A stretch of DNA of 64,000 bases. Origin: G020353115 sp964389685 (lineage in GTDB: Bacteria > Bacteroidota > Bacteroidia > Bacteroidales > VadinHA17). Under the pieces are notes generated by a model. The model ran no database searches. It saw only the letters and a program-made list of their open reading frames with translations, and was not told the origin of the DNA. The stretch lies in assembly GCA_964389685.1 (NCBI GenBank), contig CAYMFM010000009.1, positions 1 to 64,000 on the forward strand. The letters are read 5' to 3'. This document shows, piece after piece, positions 33,829 to 43,150 of the stretch. The position numbers and the translations under genes were made by a program. Within the stretch, counting starts at the first letter, position 1, and every line of letters begins with the position of its first letter.

Positions 33829-34680
33829 ATGAAATCAATAGGCATAACCGGTCTTTTTGGCTTAATCCTTGTTTTCGGATTTAATGCGTGCAAAAATGTT
33901 GCTGCACCAACCATATACTCGAAAGAGAATACACCCATTGAATATACCATTGAGGGTGCTGGAGAAAAAACGGTGGTTTTTGTGCATGGTTGGAGTTGTG
34001 ACAGGAGTTACTGGGATCTCCAGATGCCCTATTTTGCTGAAAACTATACTGTGGTGGCAGTGGACCTGCCCGGCCATGGCGAATCCTCTTACAACCGGGA
34101 GGAATGGAACATGGAAGCGTTTGGCGAAGACGTTGCTGCCGTTGTGGAAGGACTTGACCTTCGAAATGTAGTGCTTGTAGGACACTCCATGGGCGGGGCG
34201 GTTATTCTTACAGCAGCAAGCAACCTGGGAAATCGCGTTACCGCTCTTGTTGGTGTTGATACCTTCCAGGATTTAGAATCAGCTATTCCCGAAGAAGATG
34301 AACTCGATGCTTTCATACAACCCTTTCAGGATAATTTTGTTGAGACCACCAGAAATTTTGTTCGTAACATGTTTTACCCAACAGCCGATTCGCTGCTGGT
34401 GGAACAAATTGCAAACGATATGTCCGCTGCCCCTCAGGAAGTTGCCCTTGGATCATTTAAGGGATTGTTTGCATTCAATCCCATTCCTGTTTTGGAACAG
34501 ATTGCAGTACCCATCTACGGTATAAATTCAGATATGTATCCTGTAAATGTTGAAGCAGGGAAGAGACATACAATAGCGTTTGAAATTCAAATTATGGAGG
34601 GGCGCGGTCATTTCCTCCACCAGGAAGATCCCGAAACCTTTAACAGGATGCTTGAAGACATTTTAAAAGAGATATTTTGA
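33829..34680 (+). CDS. Secreted alpha/beta hydrolase
   Basis: A 283-residue protein started at ATG 33829, which places a lipoprotein-type signal (GLFGLILVFGFNAC) at the N-terminus; an in-frame upstream start at 33727 overlaps the acetyltransferase gene and is rejected. The fold markers are VVFVHGWSCDRSYW (oxyanion loop), VAVDLPGHGESS, the nucleophile serine in GHSMGGAV, aspartate in GINSDMYP and histidine in GRGHFLHQEDP. The catalytic triad is therefore complete. The class covers esterases, lactonases and epoxide hydrolases; removing acetyl or other esters from glycans would fit the location. Substrate unknown. Confidence 0.82.
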   Translation: MKSIGITGLFGLILVFGFNACKNVAAPTIYSKENTPIEYTIEGAGEKTVVFVHGWSCDRSYWDLQMPYFAENYTVVAVDLPGHGESSYNREEWNMEAFGEDVAAVVEGLDLRNVVLVGHSMGGAVILTAASNLGNRVTALVGVDTFQDLESAIPEEDELDAFIQPFQDNFVETTRNFVRNMFYPTADSLLVEQIANDMSAAPQEVALGSFKGLFAFNPIPVLEQIAVPIYGINSDMYPVNVEAGKRHTIAFEIQIMEGRGHFLHQEDPETFNRMLEDILKEIF

Positions 34681-34699
34681 TTAAGGTAATTCAGGGTGT

Positions 34700-34945
34700 A
34701 TTAACAAGAATCCCAACGGGATTCAACTATGAATAACCCGGTACAAGCCCCGATGATTTTGTCGGGGCGTAGTGCCGGGTATATGAGAATAAAATTCAAC
34801 CCTGGATGGGGTTGAATAATAACGTGTTGAGGATTACTATTCAACCCCTCTAGGGTTGTAAATCATCCGTTACCAAGCACCACCGGTTGTTACCGGTGGT
34901 TATTCATTGTTCTACCCCTAAGGGGTAGATTTTTATGATCTTTAA
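34700..34945. repeat. REP-like palindrome family A, inverted double copy
   Basis: Two opposed units: ATTCAACCCTGGATGGGGTTGAATAA (near 34796) and the reverse-direction ATTCAACCCC...GGGTTGTAAAT, then ACCACCGGTTGTTACCGGTGGT and CTACCCCTAAGGGGTAG (near 34913). The region also has ATCCCAACGGGAT and GCCCCGATGATTTTGTCGGGGC. Together they fill the 309-base gap before the small lipoprotein gene. No gene is present. Confidence 0.7.
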
Positions 34946-34989
34946 TTTAATCAAAGAACCGAAAATACAATCTGAACTGGCAACTTAAG

Positions 34990-35538
34990 CTAATCTGCGG
35001 TATCATACGAAATCATCACCCAACGATTCTTCTGCTTTTCAAGAATCAGTAGAAAAGCCGCACTCAGATCCTTGTATTCCAGCGATTGCCATATCACAGC
35101 GTGTTGTTTATCCTGACTGAACAAAGGGGGCGAAATGAAAAGAAGCATGGAATTGCAAAGCTCCTCCAGGTTGCTCTCCCTGTCTGTGATGACGGTAATG
35201 TTGTAACTGTCTACTAACGAACGGTTGATTTTTTTATTCCAGTTCTGTTCCAATTGCCACTCCATGTATTCCCGGTCCTCCTGTGATAGGATCTCTTCCG
35301 TCTTTTTAAGCATTGTCAGAATCGGATCCATCTGTTCCTTGCCCGGCATGAGATGGAAAACACAACCGGTATAACCAACCGCTCTGACATCATCACCATA
35401 GGGGATAAACACATACTGATTGAGCACTTCATTGATCAGATCATACTGGATCTTATTGGAGGCCTTTCTGAACGAAGAACTGTCGCTGCATCCTGTAAAA
35501 AGCAGGAGAAGGAAGAGGAGTGCTAATGGTGTTTTCAT
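34990..35538 (-). CDS. Hypothetical lipoprotein
   Basis: A 182-residue protein with a textbook lipoprotein signal (LALLFLLLLFTGC, cysteine at 17). The mature part is mixed alpha/beta with a helical middle (TMLKKTEEILSQEDREYMEWQLEQNW) and ends in strands (RWVMISYDTAD). I recognise no family. It stands alone between a repeat array and the divergent peptidase at 35690. Confidence 0.65.
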   Translation of the reverse strand: MKTPLALLFLLLLFTGCSDSSSFRKASNKIQYDLINEVLNQYVFIPYGDDVRAVGYTGCVFHLMPGKEQMDPILTMLKKTEEILSQEDREYMEWQLEQNWNKKINRSLVDSYNITVITDRESNLEELCNSMLLFISPPLFSQDKQHAVIWQSLEYKDLSAAFLLILEKQKNRWVMISYDTAD

Positions 35539-35689
35539 GATGCAAGTTACGAATTAAAATGAATCGAGGGAAACAGTAAGGCAAATCGATAAATTGGGAC
35601 ATTAGGTTATTACAATCGTTGGAATAACTACTTTTATAAAACCATTTGTTTGCAATGAACATGATTTTTCTTATTAAAAACAGGTTACT

Positions 35690-37342
35690 ATGAAATCGAT
35701 AGGTATTTCTTCCACAAAATTCCTTGCGCTATTCCTTATGACTTTGAGTTACAGCCAGGGCCTGATTGCACAGGAAGAGGGTTTAAACGCGATTGACATA
35801 CAGGATTTGCAGGGACACCTCTATTTCCTTTCATCTGATGAGCTGGATGGAAGGGCAACTACTGATCCAAGCATCCATACAGCAGCCCGGTATATTGCCG
35901 GCGAATTGAAAAAACTGAGGCTTAATGCAGTCGACGGGGATAAAGATTATTACCAGTATTATACACTGATAAAAAATGGATTCGTTTGGGATAGCTGTAT
36001 GATAACCATGGATCATGGTGGAGAAACGGCTACAATTAATGAGGAAAGCTTCTATTTCTTTCCTTATCCGCAGGAAAACATCGACATTACAGGAGAAGTT
36101 GTTTTTGCAGGCTACGGTATCTCTTTACCCGGTGAGGAGTTTGATGAGTATTCCGGGATAGATGTAACGGACAAGATCGTGGTTGTCATGGATGGAGCAC
36201 CGCTGGATGAAGAGGGTAATTCCCGGATTGAGGACGTGTCCATATCGGGCTATTACCGGTTCTTTTATAAACTGATGACTGCCCAGAGTGCTGGAGCAAA
36301 AGCGGTGATCTACGTTTACCCCCCGAACAGCAAGTATGATAATCTCCTGGATGAGCAACCCGGATTCGGATCGTTCCTTAGCGAATCGATAAAAATGGAG
36401 GGGGATGATGAATCGGGACAAATGAATGTGATTCCCGGAGTTACTACCAAACTGATCATGACAGGAAGGGAGGTGGCAGAACATTTGCTGGAGGGAACGG
36501 GCAAGACACTGGCAGACCTGCAAAACAAGATTGACCGTGAACTTAAACCCGGATCCTTTCTTATTCCGGATAAAAAGGTTACGATACAGGCACGGGTTGA
36601 GGAATCCTGCCTGGAGGTTCCCAACATCATCGGGTACCTGGAAGGGAGTGATCCGGAATACAAACACGAGGTGGTTGTGTACAGCGCACATTTTGATCAC
36701 CTGGGATCAAGGAATAGTGAACAGATCTTTAATGGAGCAGATGATAACGCTTCAGGTAGCACCGCACTGCTCGAACTGGCAGAGGCATATACCATGCTCA
36801 GACAAAAACCAAAACGAAGCATTTTGTTTTTATGGGTTTCCGGTGAGGAGATCGGACTCTTCGGCTCAAGATTCTATTCGAATAACCCGGTTATTCCGCT
36901 TGAAAATACACTGGTGGATATCAACCTCGATATGGTCGGCAGGGTAAAAACAGATGCCGATACGGGTAGCTCGGTCTTCATGACCGATAGGGAAACCGTT
37001 TTTGTGATTGGTGGGCACCAGAGTATAGACCTTCGTGAAATAAATAACAAGGTGTTTGAAAAAATGAGATTGACTCCCGATTATTCCCTTGGCGATCTGG
37101 ACCACCCGGATCGTTTGTATTACCGAAGCGATCATTTTAATTTCGCCAGAAATGATGTTCCGGCACTTTTTTTTACAACCGGACTGCATGCCGACTATCA
37201 TACCATAAGGGATACCTATGACCGCATCGATTTTGAAAAATTTCTTGCGGTTACCAGACTGGCTTTTATGGTAGGATATGAAGTGGCAAACCGTACGGAG
37301 CGAATTGAGGTTGATAATCCGTTCAGCAGCTGGGAGCAGTGA
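35690..37342 (+). CDS. Secreted M28-family metallopeptidase with PA-type insert
   Basis: A 550-residue protein with a signal peptide ending GLIAQ (about 27). After a prodomain-like start (GHLYFLSSDELDGRATT) comes a protease-associated domain (about 130-290). The M28 zinc ligands follow in order: H in SAHFDHLG, D in NGADDNASGS, E-E in VSGEEIGLFGS, D in NLDMVGR and H in GLHADYHT. All are present, so it should be an active aminopeptidase with two zinc ions. It would cut peptides in the periplasm, for example from glycopeptides exposed by the glycosidases. A clear terminator follows its stop codon. Confidence 0.88.
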   Translation: MKSIGISSTKFLALFLMTLSYSQGLIAQEEGLNAIDIQDLQGHLYFLSSDELDGRATTDPSIHTAARYIAGELKKLRLNAVDGDKDYYQYYTLIKNGFVWDSCMITMDHGGETATINEESFYFFPYPQENIDITGEVVFAGYGISLPGEEFDEYSGIDVTDKIVVVMDGAPLDEEGNSRIEDVSISGYYRFFYKLMTAQSAGAKAVIYVYPPNSKYDNLLDEQPGFGSFLSESIKMEGDDESGQMNVIPGVTTKLIMTGREVAEHLLEGTGKTLADLQNKIDRELKPGSFLIPDKKVTIQARVEESCLEVPNIIGYLEGSDPEYKHEVVVYSAHFDHLGSRNSEQIFNGADDNASGSTALLELAEAYTMLRQKPKRSILFLWVSGEEIGLFGSRFYSNNPVIPLENTLVDINLDMVGRVKTDADTGSSVFMTDRETVFVIGGHQSIDLREINNKVFEKMRLTPDYSLGDLDHPDRLYYRSDHFNFARNDVPALFFTTGLHADYHTIRDTYDRIDFEKFLAVTRLAFMVGYEVANRTERIEVDNPFSSWEQ

Positions 37343-37354
37343 AATATACTTCTA

Positions 37355-37465
37355 TTATTGGAGAGCGACTCTCCGAGTCGCTTTTTTCGCTGAAGACGGG
37401 AGGTGAAGAAGCGCTCCATTGAGCGCAAACGATCAAACAGCCTGAGGACCTTCTCCAAAAGTGAA
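37355..37465. repeat. Hairpin repeat family D, copy 2
   Basis: TTGGAGAGCGACTCTCCGAGTCGCTTTTTTCGC, then GAAGAAGCGCTCCATTGAGCGCAAACGATC. The layout is the same as at 12800-12875 and 61850-61965, here with the second hairpin in a looser form. The first hairpin serves as the terminator of the peptidase gene. Confidence 0.6.
37365..37387 (+). terminator. Intrinsic terminator after the M28 peptidase gene
   Basis: GCGACTC-TCC-GAGTCGC (37365-37381) followed by six T. The stem is 7 base pairs with a three-base loop and lies 23 bases after the stop codon. It is part of repeat family D, so a repeat seems to have been recruited as a terminator. Confidence 0.75.
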
Positions 37466-37479
37466 AGCATTTCCCACTA

Positions 37480-38580
37480 CTAAATGCATCGCTGAACCAC
37501 TTCATTCATTTCATCTTCCTGTTCCTCAATCGATTTTAGAAGGGCGAACTGGTTCTGCGTCCGGTGGAGGTTGTGTTCTTCGTAATCAATTTTATAATAG
37601 ACATCTCCCATCAGGTAATCCGTAAGATTCCGGATCCCCTGCATCAGGGTGATCAGTTTTCCTCCATAGACCAGTTGCTTTTTTTCTACCGGTTCAAGAA
37701 AACGGTTTGCTTCTGACAGGTAGCCTTCCGTAAGTGCACGGAAAATGTTCAGGCGCATGGCAACCTTATCGATGTGAGGATCATCCTCCTTTCGCGTATT
37801 GGTAAAGGTCCTGACCATATCGCCAAAATCAGAGAGTACGGTTCCGGGCATGACGGTATCCAGATCAATCACGCAAAGTCCTTTCTCACTCTGCTCATCC
37901 ATCAGTACATTGTTGATCTTGGTGTCGTTGTGTGTCACACGAATGGGTATTTCTTTCCTTTCAAGCAATCCGGTAATGGGCTCTGTCAAGTGTTCATGAC
38001 CCATTGCGAAAACAATCTCCTGTTCACATGATCTCTTTCGGTTCGCTACATCTGCTTCGACTGACTGCTTTAATTTCCCATATCGCATGGTGATGTTATG
38101 GAAATCGGGGATGGTATAGTGCATTTTCGTAATATCCAGGTCAGACAGGTACCGGCTGAACCTGCCAAAGGTCATAGCGGCTTCAAAAGCCTGTGATTCT
38201 GTATCGACGGTATTAAAGACTTTCGTATTTTCAATGTACCGGTACACCCGCCAGTAATCACCTTTCTCGTCGGCATAAAAGCTTTTCCCACTCTGGGTCA
38301 TGATCAGTTGAAGAACTCCCCTTTCCGGATCAGGATGTTCGGTATCGGACCGGATCTTCTCAACCTGGTGGTTAAGAATGGTTTCAATATTCGCCATTAC
38401 CTCCATGGGTTTGGTGAACACACGGATATTGATGCGCTGGAGAATGAACCGGATATCCTGGTCATCCCGGTAGATAACAATGTACGTATCGTTGATCAAT
38501 CCGGTGATATCGACTGTCGCCCGGATGAATTTGCCGGGTAACAGGAAATGCTGCAATATTTTCTTTACATCGTGAATCAT
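37480..38580 (-). CDS. N-acetylhexosamine 1-kinase-like phosphotransferase (NahK-like)
   Basis: A 366-residue aminoglycoside-phosphotransferase-fold kinase. The catalytic loop THNDTKINNVL (D219, N224) and metal-binding VIDLDTVMPG (D239) with SDFGDMVRTFTN are very similar to the NahK/LnpB group, which makes GalNAc-1-phosphate or GlcNAc-1-phosphate from free hexosamines. The N-terminal lobe starts FIRATVDITGLINDTYIV. In mucin and milk-sugar users the enzyme works after release of N-acetylhexosamines, which agrees with the GH123-like protein nearby. The substrate is inference from family resemblance. It lies just before the symporter gene on the same strand but is separated from it by 350 bases with an inverted-repeat element. 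Confidence 0.78.
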   Translation of the reverse strand: MIHDVKKILQHFLLPGKFIRATVDITGLINDTYIVIYRDDQDIRFILQRINIRVFTKPMEVMANIETILNHQVEKIRSDTEHPDPERGVLQLIMTQSGKSFYADEKGDYWRVYRYIENTKVFNTVDTESQAFEAAMTFGRFSRYLSDLDITKMHYTIPDFHNITMRYGKLKQSVEADVANRKRSCEQEIVFAMGHEHLTEPITGLLERKEIPIRVTHNDTKINNVLMDEQSEKGLCVIDLDTVMPGTVLSDFGDMVRTFTNTRKEDDPHIDKVAMRLNIFRALTEGYLSEANRFLEPVEKKQLVYGGKLITLMQGIRNLTDYLMGDVYYKIDYEEHNLHRTQNQFALLKSIEEQEDEMNEVVQRCI

Positions 38581-38605
38581 TGGTGTAAGAAATAGGCTGA
38601 AGATG

Positions 38606-38921
38606 AGGCTGAGGCTAAGGATATAGCCATTTTATAGATAGTATATTTTTCTTCAAGGATCATTATCGATAAAGTATCTCTTTTTTAATCCTCCTTCTCC
38701 GCACGCTGTCGCCGTAACTTCAGCGTAGGCGCCCGGTCGGTGGATTATTCGCGCACGCAATGCTTTCGCACCATCCGCTCATGAGGTTTTCGCTCCTTTG
38801 TCACTCAAACGTTCGGCGGACGAGAAGGTCTGGTCTAACCTGCCAGCCGGAAGGCTGGTTCCCCGGGGCTTGCCCTGGGGTTTAATACCATTTATTCAAA
38901 TCTTTGCCTTAGCCTCAGCCT
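38606..38921. repeat. 316-bp element bounded by 15-bp inverted repeats
   Basis: AGGCTGAGGCTAAGG (38606-38620) and CCTTAGCCTCAGCCT (38907-38921) are perfect inverted copies. The interior is G+C-rich and holds further palindromes: CCTTCTCCG...CGAGAAGG, CCAGCCGGAAGGCTGG and CCCCGGGGCTTGCCCTGGGG. There is no reading frame of note. It fills the gap between the kinase and symporter genes and could be a non-autonomous mobile element (MITE-like), but no target duplication is evident. Confidence 0.5.
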
Positions 38922-38933
38922 TAGCCTTTTAAA

Positions 38934-40799
38934 TTATTGTGCTCTGAGCTTACTGAAAGACTTGAACAGGAAGAACATTCCTCCTGAAGCAATAACCGCC
39001 AGGATCACTCCCTGTAACAGTTTACCGTAAACAAAACTGCCAATGGAGAATAGGGAGCAATAGATTGCAATGCATCCAATAAAAACGCAAAGTAACTGGA
39101 TCGGCATTTCCCAGGCAATGCCATGGTCCTTTTCATCGATCATATCGTTCTCTTCCCTGGCATTTTTTACGACTGTTTTCCACCCTGGACCTCCCGGTCT
39201 GGTCAACCGGTAGAATCCACGCAAGGTTTCTTTTCTTTCCGGTTTGGTCAGGTAAGTGGTTAATACCCAAGCGAAGCTGGTACAAACAATGGCGATCAGG
39301 AGTTTGATCGGAAAAACTGTTCCGGAGAGCGCCTTTTCCCCCATTTCCAGGTAATCGGGTGGCAGTGGGTAGATGTTTTTAAATGCATCTGCAAGCGCAA
39401 GATCATTCACAGCAAATACCAGAATGATGGCTACAGCGGTTGCAACGATCATGGCAACCAGCTCTGTCCATGCATTGATTCGCCACCAGAACCAGCGAAG
39501 CAGGTATATCAGTCCGGATCCGGCACCTGACAATAGCAAGATATTAAAGGCCTGTGTCGCATCCTCAAGGAAAAACAGGGCAATGCAGCCGGCAATTACC
39601 ATTAATAAAAAGGTTGAGATCCTTCCGACCAGGACGAACTCCTTCTCACCGGCCCCCGGTCTTACAAAACGTCGGTAAAAATCATTGACCAGGTAAGAGG
39701 ATCCCCAGTTAAGATGCGTCCCGATGGTGGACATATAGGCTGCGATGATCGAAGCAACAACCAATCCCAGCCAACCGTGCGATAATTTTGATAACATGAC
39801 CGGGTAAGCCACATCATCCTTCAGGAATTCTGATGTGATGGCCGGGAATTCAACCTTGATGGATGCCAGGTCGGGATAGATAATGATCGAAGCCAGCGCA
39901 ACGATAATCCAAGGCCATGGGCGTAAGGCATAGTGTGCAAAGTTAAAGAGCATGGTGGCTCCAATGGCATTTTTCTCATCTTTTGCAGCCAGCATTCTCT
40001 GGGCAATATAGCCGCCACCTCCGGGTTCGGCTCCGGGATACCACACAGACCACCACTGGACGGCGATCGGGATGATAAGCAGGGGGATAAAGACCGCCGG
40101 GTTGCTGAAATCGGGGAAAAAATCGAGCTTCTCCTGAAGTGCAGGATGGCTCAACAAACTGTCCAGACCTCCGACTTCTGGCTGTCTGACTGCCACAACA
40201 GCAGCTAAGACAGCTCCGAACATGGCGATGCTGTATTGAAAAAAATCGGCCCAGATCACCCCCTTCAAACCCCCGAGTAGGGAGTACATAACAACGACTG
40301 TGGAGGCGCCAACAACAATGATCCATGGCTTTAGCCCAAGCATTACGGCGCCGATCTTAATGGCGGCTAACGTTACCGTACCCATGATCAGTGTATTGAA
40401 AAAGAGCCCCAGGTAAATGGACCTGAACCCGCGCAGGAAAGAGGCTGCTTTTCCACCATACCGCTTTTCATAAAACTCCAGATCGGTCATTACATTGGAC
40501 CTGCGCCAGAGCTTGGCATAAATAAAAACAGTAACCATCCCGGTGATTAGAAAAGCCCACCAGGCCCAGTTTTTTGCCACCCCGTTTTCCCGTACCATCC
40601 CCGTTACCAGGTTTGGTGTATCGGCTGAAAATGTGCAAGCTACCATTGAGATCCCAAGAAGCCACCAGGGCATTCCCCTGCCGCCAAGAAAAAATTCCGT
40701 GGTGTCTTTACCGGCTGTTTTTGAGGCAGCCCAACCGATAATCAGTACAATGATAAAAAATATCCCAACGATGGTCCAGTCAATTGCGATGAGTTTCAT
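38934..40799 (-). CDS. Sodium:solute symporter (SSS family)
   Basis: A 621-residue membrane protein with about 13-15 hydrophobic segments. SSS landmarks are present: an N-terminal TEFFLGGRGMPWWLLGISM, ADTPNLVTGMV in the first core helices, YGGKAASFLRGFRS and GGLKGVIWADFFQ (the SSS signature region), and AAYMSTIGTHLNWGSSYLVNDFYRRF. The family imports sugars, amino acids or organic acids with sodium. This long type is common in Bacteroidota and Planctomycetota glycan loci and probably takes up a monosaccharide such as fucose or an amino sugar, which is inference. Confidence 0.9.
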   Translation of the reverse strand: MKLIAIDWTIVGIFFIIVLIIGWAASKTAGKDTTEFFLGGRGMPWWLLGISMVACTFSADTPNLVTGMVRENGVAKNWAWWAFLITGMVTVFIYAKLWRRSNVMTDLEFYEKRYGGKAASFLRGFRSIYLGLFFNTLIMGTVTLAAIKIGAVMLGLKPWIIVVGASTVVVMYSLLGGLKGVIWADFFQYSIAMFGAVLAAVVAVRQPEVGGLDSLLSHPALQEKLDFFPDFSNPAVFIPLLIIPIAVQWWSVWYPGAEPGGGGYIAQRMLAAKDEKNAIGATMLFNFAHYALRPWPWIIVALASIIIYPDLASIKVEFPAITSEFLKDDVAYPVMLSKLSHGWLGLVVASIIAAYMSTIGTHLNWGSSYLVNDFYRRFVRPGAGEKEFVLVGRISTFLLMVIAGCIALFFLEDATQAFNILLLSGAGSGLIYLLRWFWWRINAWTELVAMIVATAVAIILVFAVNDLALADAFKNIYPLPPDYLEMGEKALSGTVFPIKLLIAIVCTSFAWVLTTYLTKPERKETLRGFYRLTRPGGPGWKTVVKNAREENDMIDEKDHGIAWEMPIQLLCVFIGCIAIYCSLFSIGSFVYGKLLQGVILAVIASGGMFFLFKSFSKLRAQ

Positions 40800-41031
40800 T
40801 TTATTGAAGTAAATCCGTAAAAATTCTAAAAAATTCTTGCCAGATCCGGTAAAACTAATTTAAAATGAATTTTTTTCCAAATGAATTGAAAAATCAAATT
40901 CGGTGAACTCATTCATCCATAACATGACAATACCGGTTGCAGAAAAAGATACTGAATCGCGTTTTTTCTCCGTTAAATTTGAGGATATCTTTTTTTATTC
41001 AGATATTCAGGGAAAATAAACTCAAGATCCT

Positions 41032-43098
41032 ATGAAACCAACAGTAAAAGATCAAATCAAACGATTTATTGTATTGATAATGAGCTTTTTATTAATGTAT
41101 GGTTGCCAGCAGAAACAGCCAGTGAATTACCTTGAAGAATCGAATGAAGATTTTGATAAACGAATGGAATGGTGGCGGGATGCCGGATTTGGAATGTTTA
41201 TCCATTGGGGAGCGTATGCTGTTCCCGCAGGAATCTATAAAGGAGAAGAAATACCCGGAATTGGAGAATGGATCATGAATACCGCTCAAATACCCGTTGA
41301 TGAATATGAGGAATATGTGAAACAGTTTAATCCTGAAGATTTTGATGCGAATGAGTGGGTGCAGATTGCAAAAAATGCAGGCATGAAATACATCGTCATT
41401 ACCTCCAAACATCATGACGGTTTTTGCCTGTGGGACTCTGATGTCACTGAATATGATATCATGGATTTCGCCCCGTTCAAAAGGAACATATTAAAGGAGC
41501 TGTCAGAGGCTTGTGAAAAGGAGGGAATCCGCCTGTGCTTCTACCATTCCATTATGGATTGGCATCATCCTGATGCAACCGGTGAAAATTTTGAGAAATA
41601 CAGGGAGGAGTATCTGAAACCACAGGTTAAGGAGCTGATAACGGAATATGGAGATATCGGCGTGATGTGGTTCGATGGGGAATGGATCGAAGAGTGGACG
41701 GAAGAACAGGGTGAAGAACTATACAATTTTATCCGCAACATCAAACCGGAAATGATCATCAATAACCGGGTCGGAAAAGGCAGGATGGGCATGCAGGGAA
41801 TGAATAAAGACCAGACCTATGCCGGTGATTTTGGGACCCCGGAACAGGAAATTCTCGGAACATCATCCACCTTCGACTGGGAATCATGCATGACCATGAA
41901 CAACACATGGGGATTCAAGAAAAATGACCATGACTGGAAATCGGCAAAAGTATTGATCCATAATCTGGTGGATATTGCTGCCAAAGGCGGTAACTACCTG
42001 TTGAATGTCGGTCCTACCGCGGAAGGAATTATTCCACAACCCAGTGTCGACCGCCTGGAAGAAATAGGAGAGTGGATGAAGATCAATGGTGAGGTGATTC
42101 ATGATACCAGAACATTCCCGTTTTATAAAGAGGGCAACGATATCCGACTTGTGTTGAGCAAAGATGGAGAAACAATATATGCAATTGCACTCTCTTGGCC
42201 AGGTGAATCACTTGTCCTGCAAAGTGTTAGACCCGATGAGGGGAGCGAGATCCAATTGCTTGGCTCCAGCCTCCCCATGAACTGGACCGTTCTGGAAAAT
42301 GGAGACCTGGAAATTGAATTACCCGAAAACCTCCGGGAAGAGTCGAACAGACCCTGTAAATACGCATGGACATTCAAGATCAGAGGAGAGGCATTACCCT
42401 TAGCCGATGCACCCGCAATCATTACAGCCCGGAATGAAAGCGGTGAGCAGATCCTGTTCTCCGGAGAAATTGAAGTGCGAATTGAGGGAGCTGAACCGGG
42501 TGTACCCGTGCATTTTACCCTGGATGGTTCAGATCCAACTCCGGCTTCTCCCGAATTTACCACTCCAATCAACCTGGATAAAAGTACGATCCTTACAGCA
42601 AAAGCATTCAAGGATGGAAATAAAGCAAGCTTCACCGGATTTACCGAATTCCTGGATATCGAGGAGGAAGAAGTCCACTGCCTGAATTATGCCTGCTATG
42701 AAGGGGAATGGGAACAGCTCCCTGATTTCAGCCAGCTGGACCCTGTAAGAGAAGGCTATGTTTATCAGATTGGATTACACCAGGTCCATCCCCGTGAAAA
42801 CTATTTTGGGATCGTCTTTAGCGGAAAAATTCACATCAAAGAACCGGGAGAGTATACCTTTTATACCCAATCGGATGATGGCTCCAGACTGTATATTGAT
42901 GGAGAAATGATCGTAGATAATGACGGCCTTCATGGAATGGAAGAAAAAGCAGGCAAGGTTTCGCTGACGAAAGGGCTCCATGATTTAACTGTTAACTATT
43001 TTGAAGCAGGAGGTGGTAATGCCCTTCGGGTGTATATGGAAGGCCCTGGACTTGACAAACAAACCATCCCAAATGAATTACTCAACCATAACTTTTAA
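41032..43098 (+). CDS. Alpha-L-fucosidase GH29 with chitobiase-C and PA14 domains
   Basis: A 688-residue lipoprotein (signal ending LLMYGC, cysteine at about 25). The GH29 barrel spans about 40-345, with nucleophile D215 in GVMWFDGEW, the typical KYIVITSKHHDGFCLWD and GGNYLLNVGPTAEGIIP. After a beta-domain (to about 455, CKYAWTFKI) comes a chitobiase-type C-terminal strand domain (VPVHFTLDGSDPTPASPEF, about 460-540), then a PA14 domain (about 550-680: GKIHIKEPGEYTFYTQSDDGSRLYIDG). PA14 modules often bind glycans, so this enzyme may attach to its polymer. It opens the plus-strand fucose module and is followed by GH116 after 52 bases. Confidence 0.93.
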   Translation: MKPTVKDQIKRFIVLIMSFLLMYGCQQKQPVNYLEESNEDFDKRMEWWRDAGFGMFIHWGAYAVPAGIYKGEEIPGIGEWIMNTAQIPVDEYEEYVKQFNPEDFDANEWVQIAKNAGMKYIVITSKHHDGFCLWDSDVTEYDIMDFAPFKRNILKELSEACEKEGIRLCFYHSIMDWHHPDATGENFEKYREEYLKPQVKELITEYGDIGVMWFDGEWIEEWTEEQGEELYNFIRNIKPEMIINNRVGKGRMGMQGMNKDQTYAGDFGTPEQEILGTSSTFDWESCMTMNNTWGFKKNDHDWKSAKVLIHNLVDIAAKGGNYLLNVGPTAEGIIPQPSVDRLEEIGEWMKINGEVIHDTRTFPFYKEGNDIRLVLSKDGETIYAIALSWPGESLVLQSVRPDEGSEIQLLGSSLPMNWTVLENGDLEIELPENLREESNRPCKYAWTFKIRGEALPLADAPAIITARNESGEQILFSGEIEVRIEGAEPGVPVHFTLDGSDPTPASPEFTTPINLDKSTILTAKAFKDGNKASFTGFTEFLDIEEEEVHCLNYACYEGEWEQLPDFSQLDPVREGYVYQIGLHQVHPRENYFGIVFSGKIHIKEPGEYTFYTQSDDGSRLYIDGEMIVDNDGLHGMEEKAGKVSLTKGLHDLTVNYFEAGGGNALRVYMEGPGLDKQTIPNELLNHNF

Positions 43099-43150
43099 TA
43101 TAAAACATTTAACATATAACTCATAACTAGTAACTTATAACTTCCTCTCC

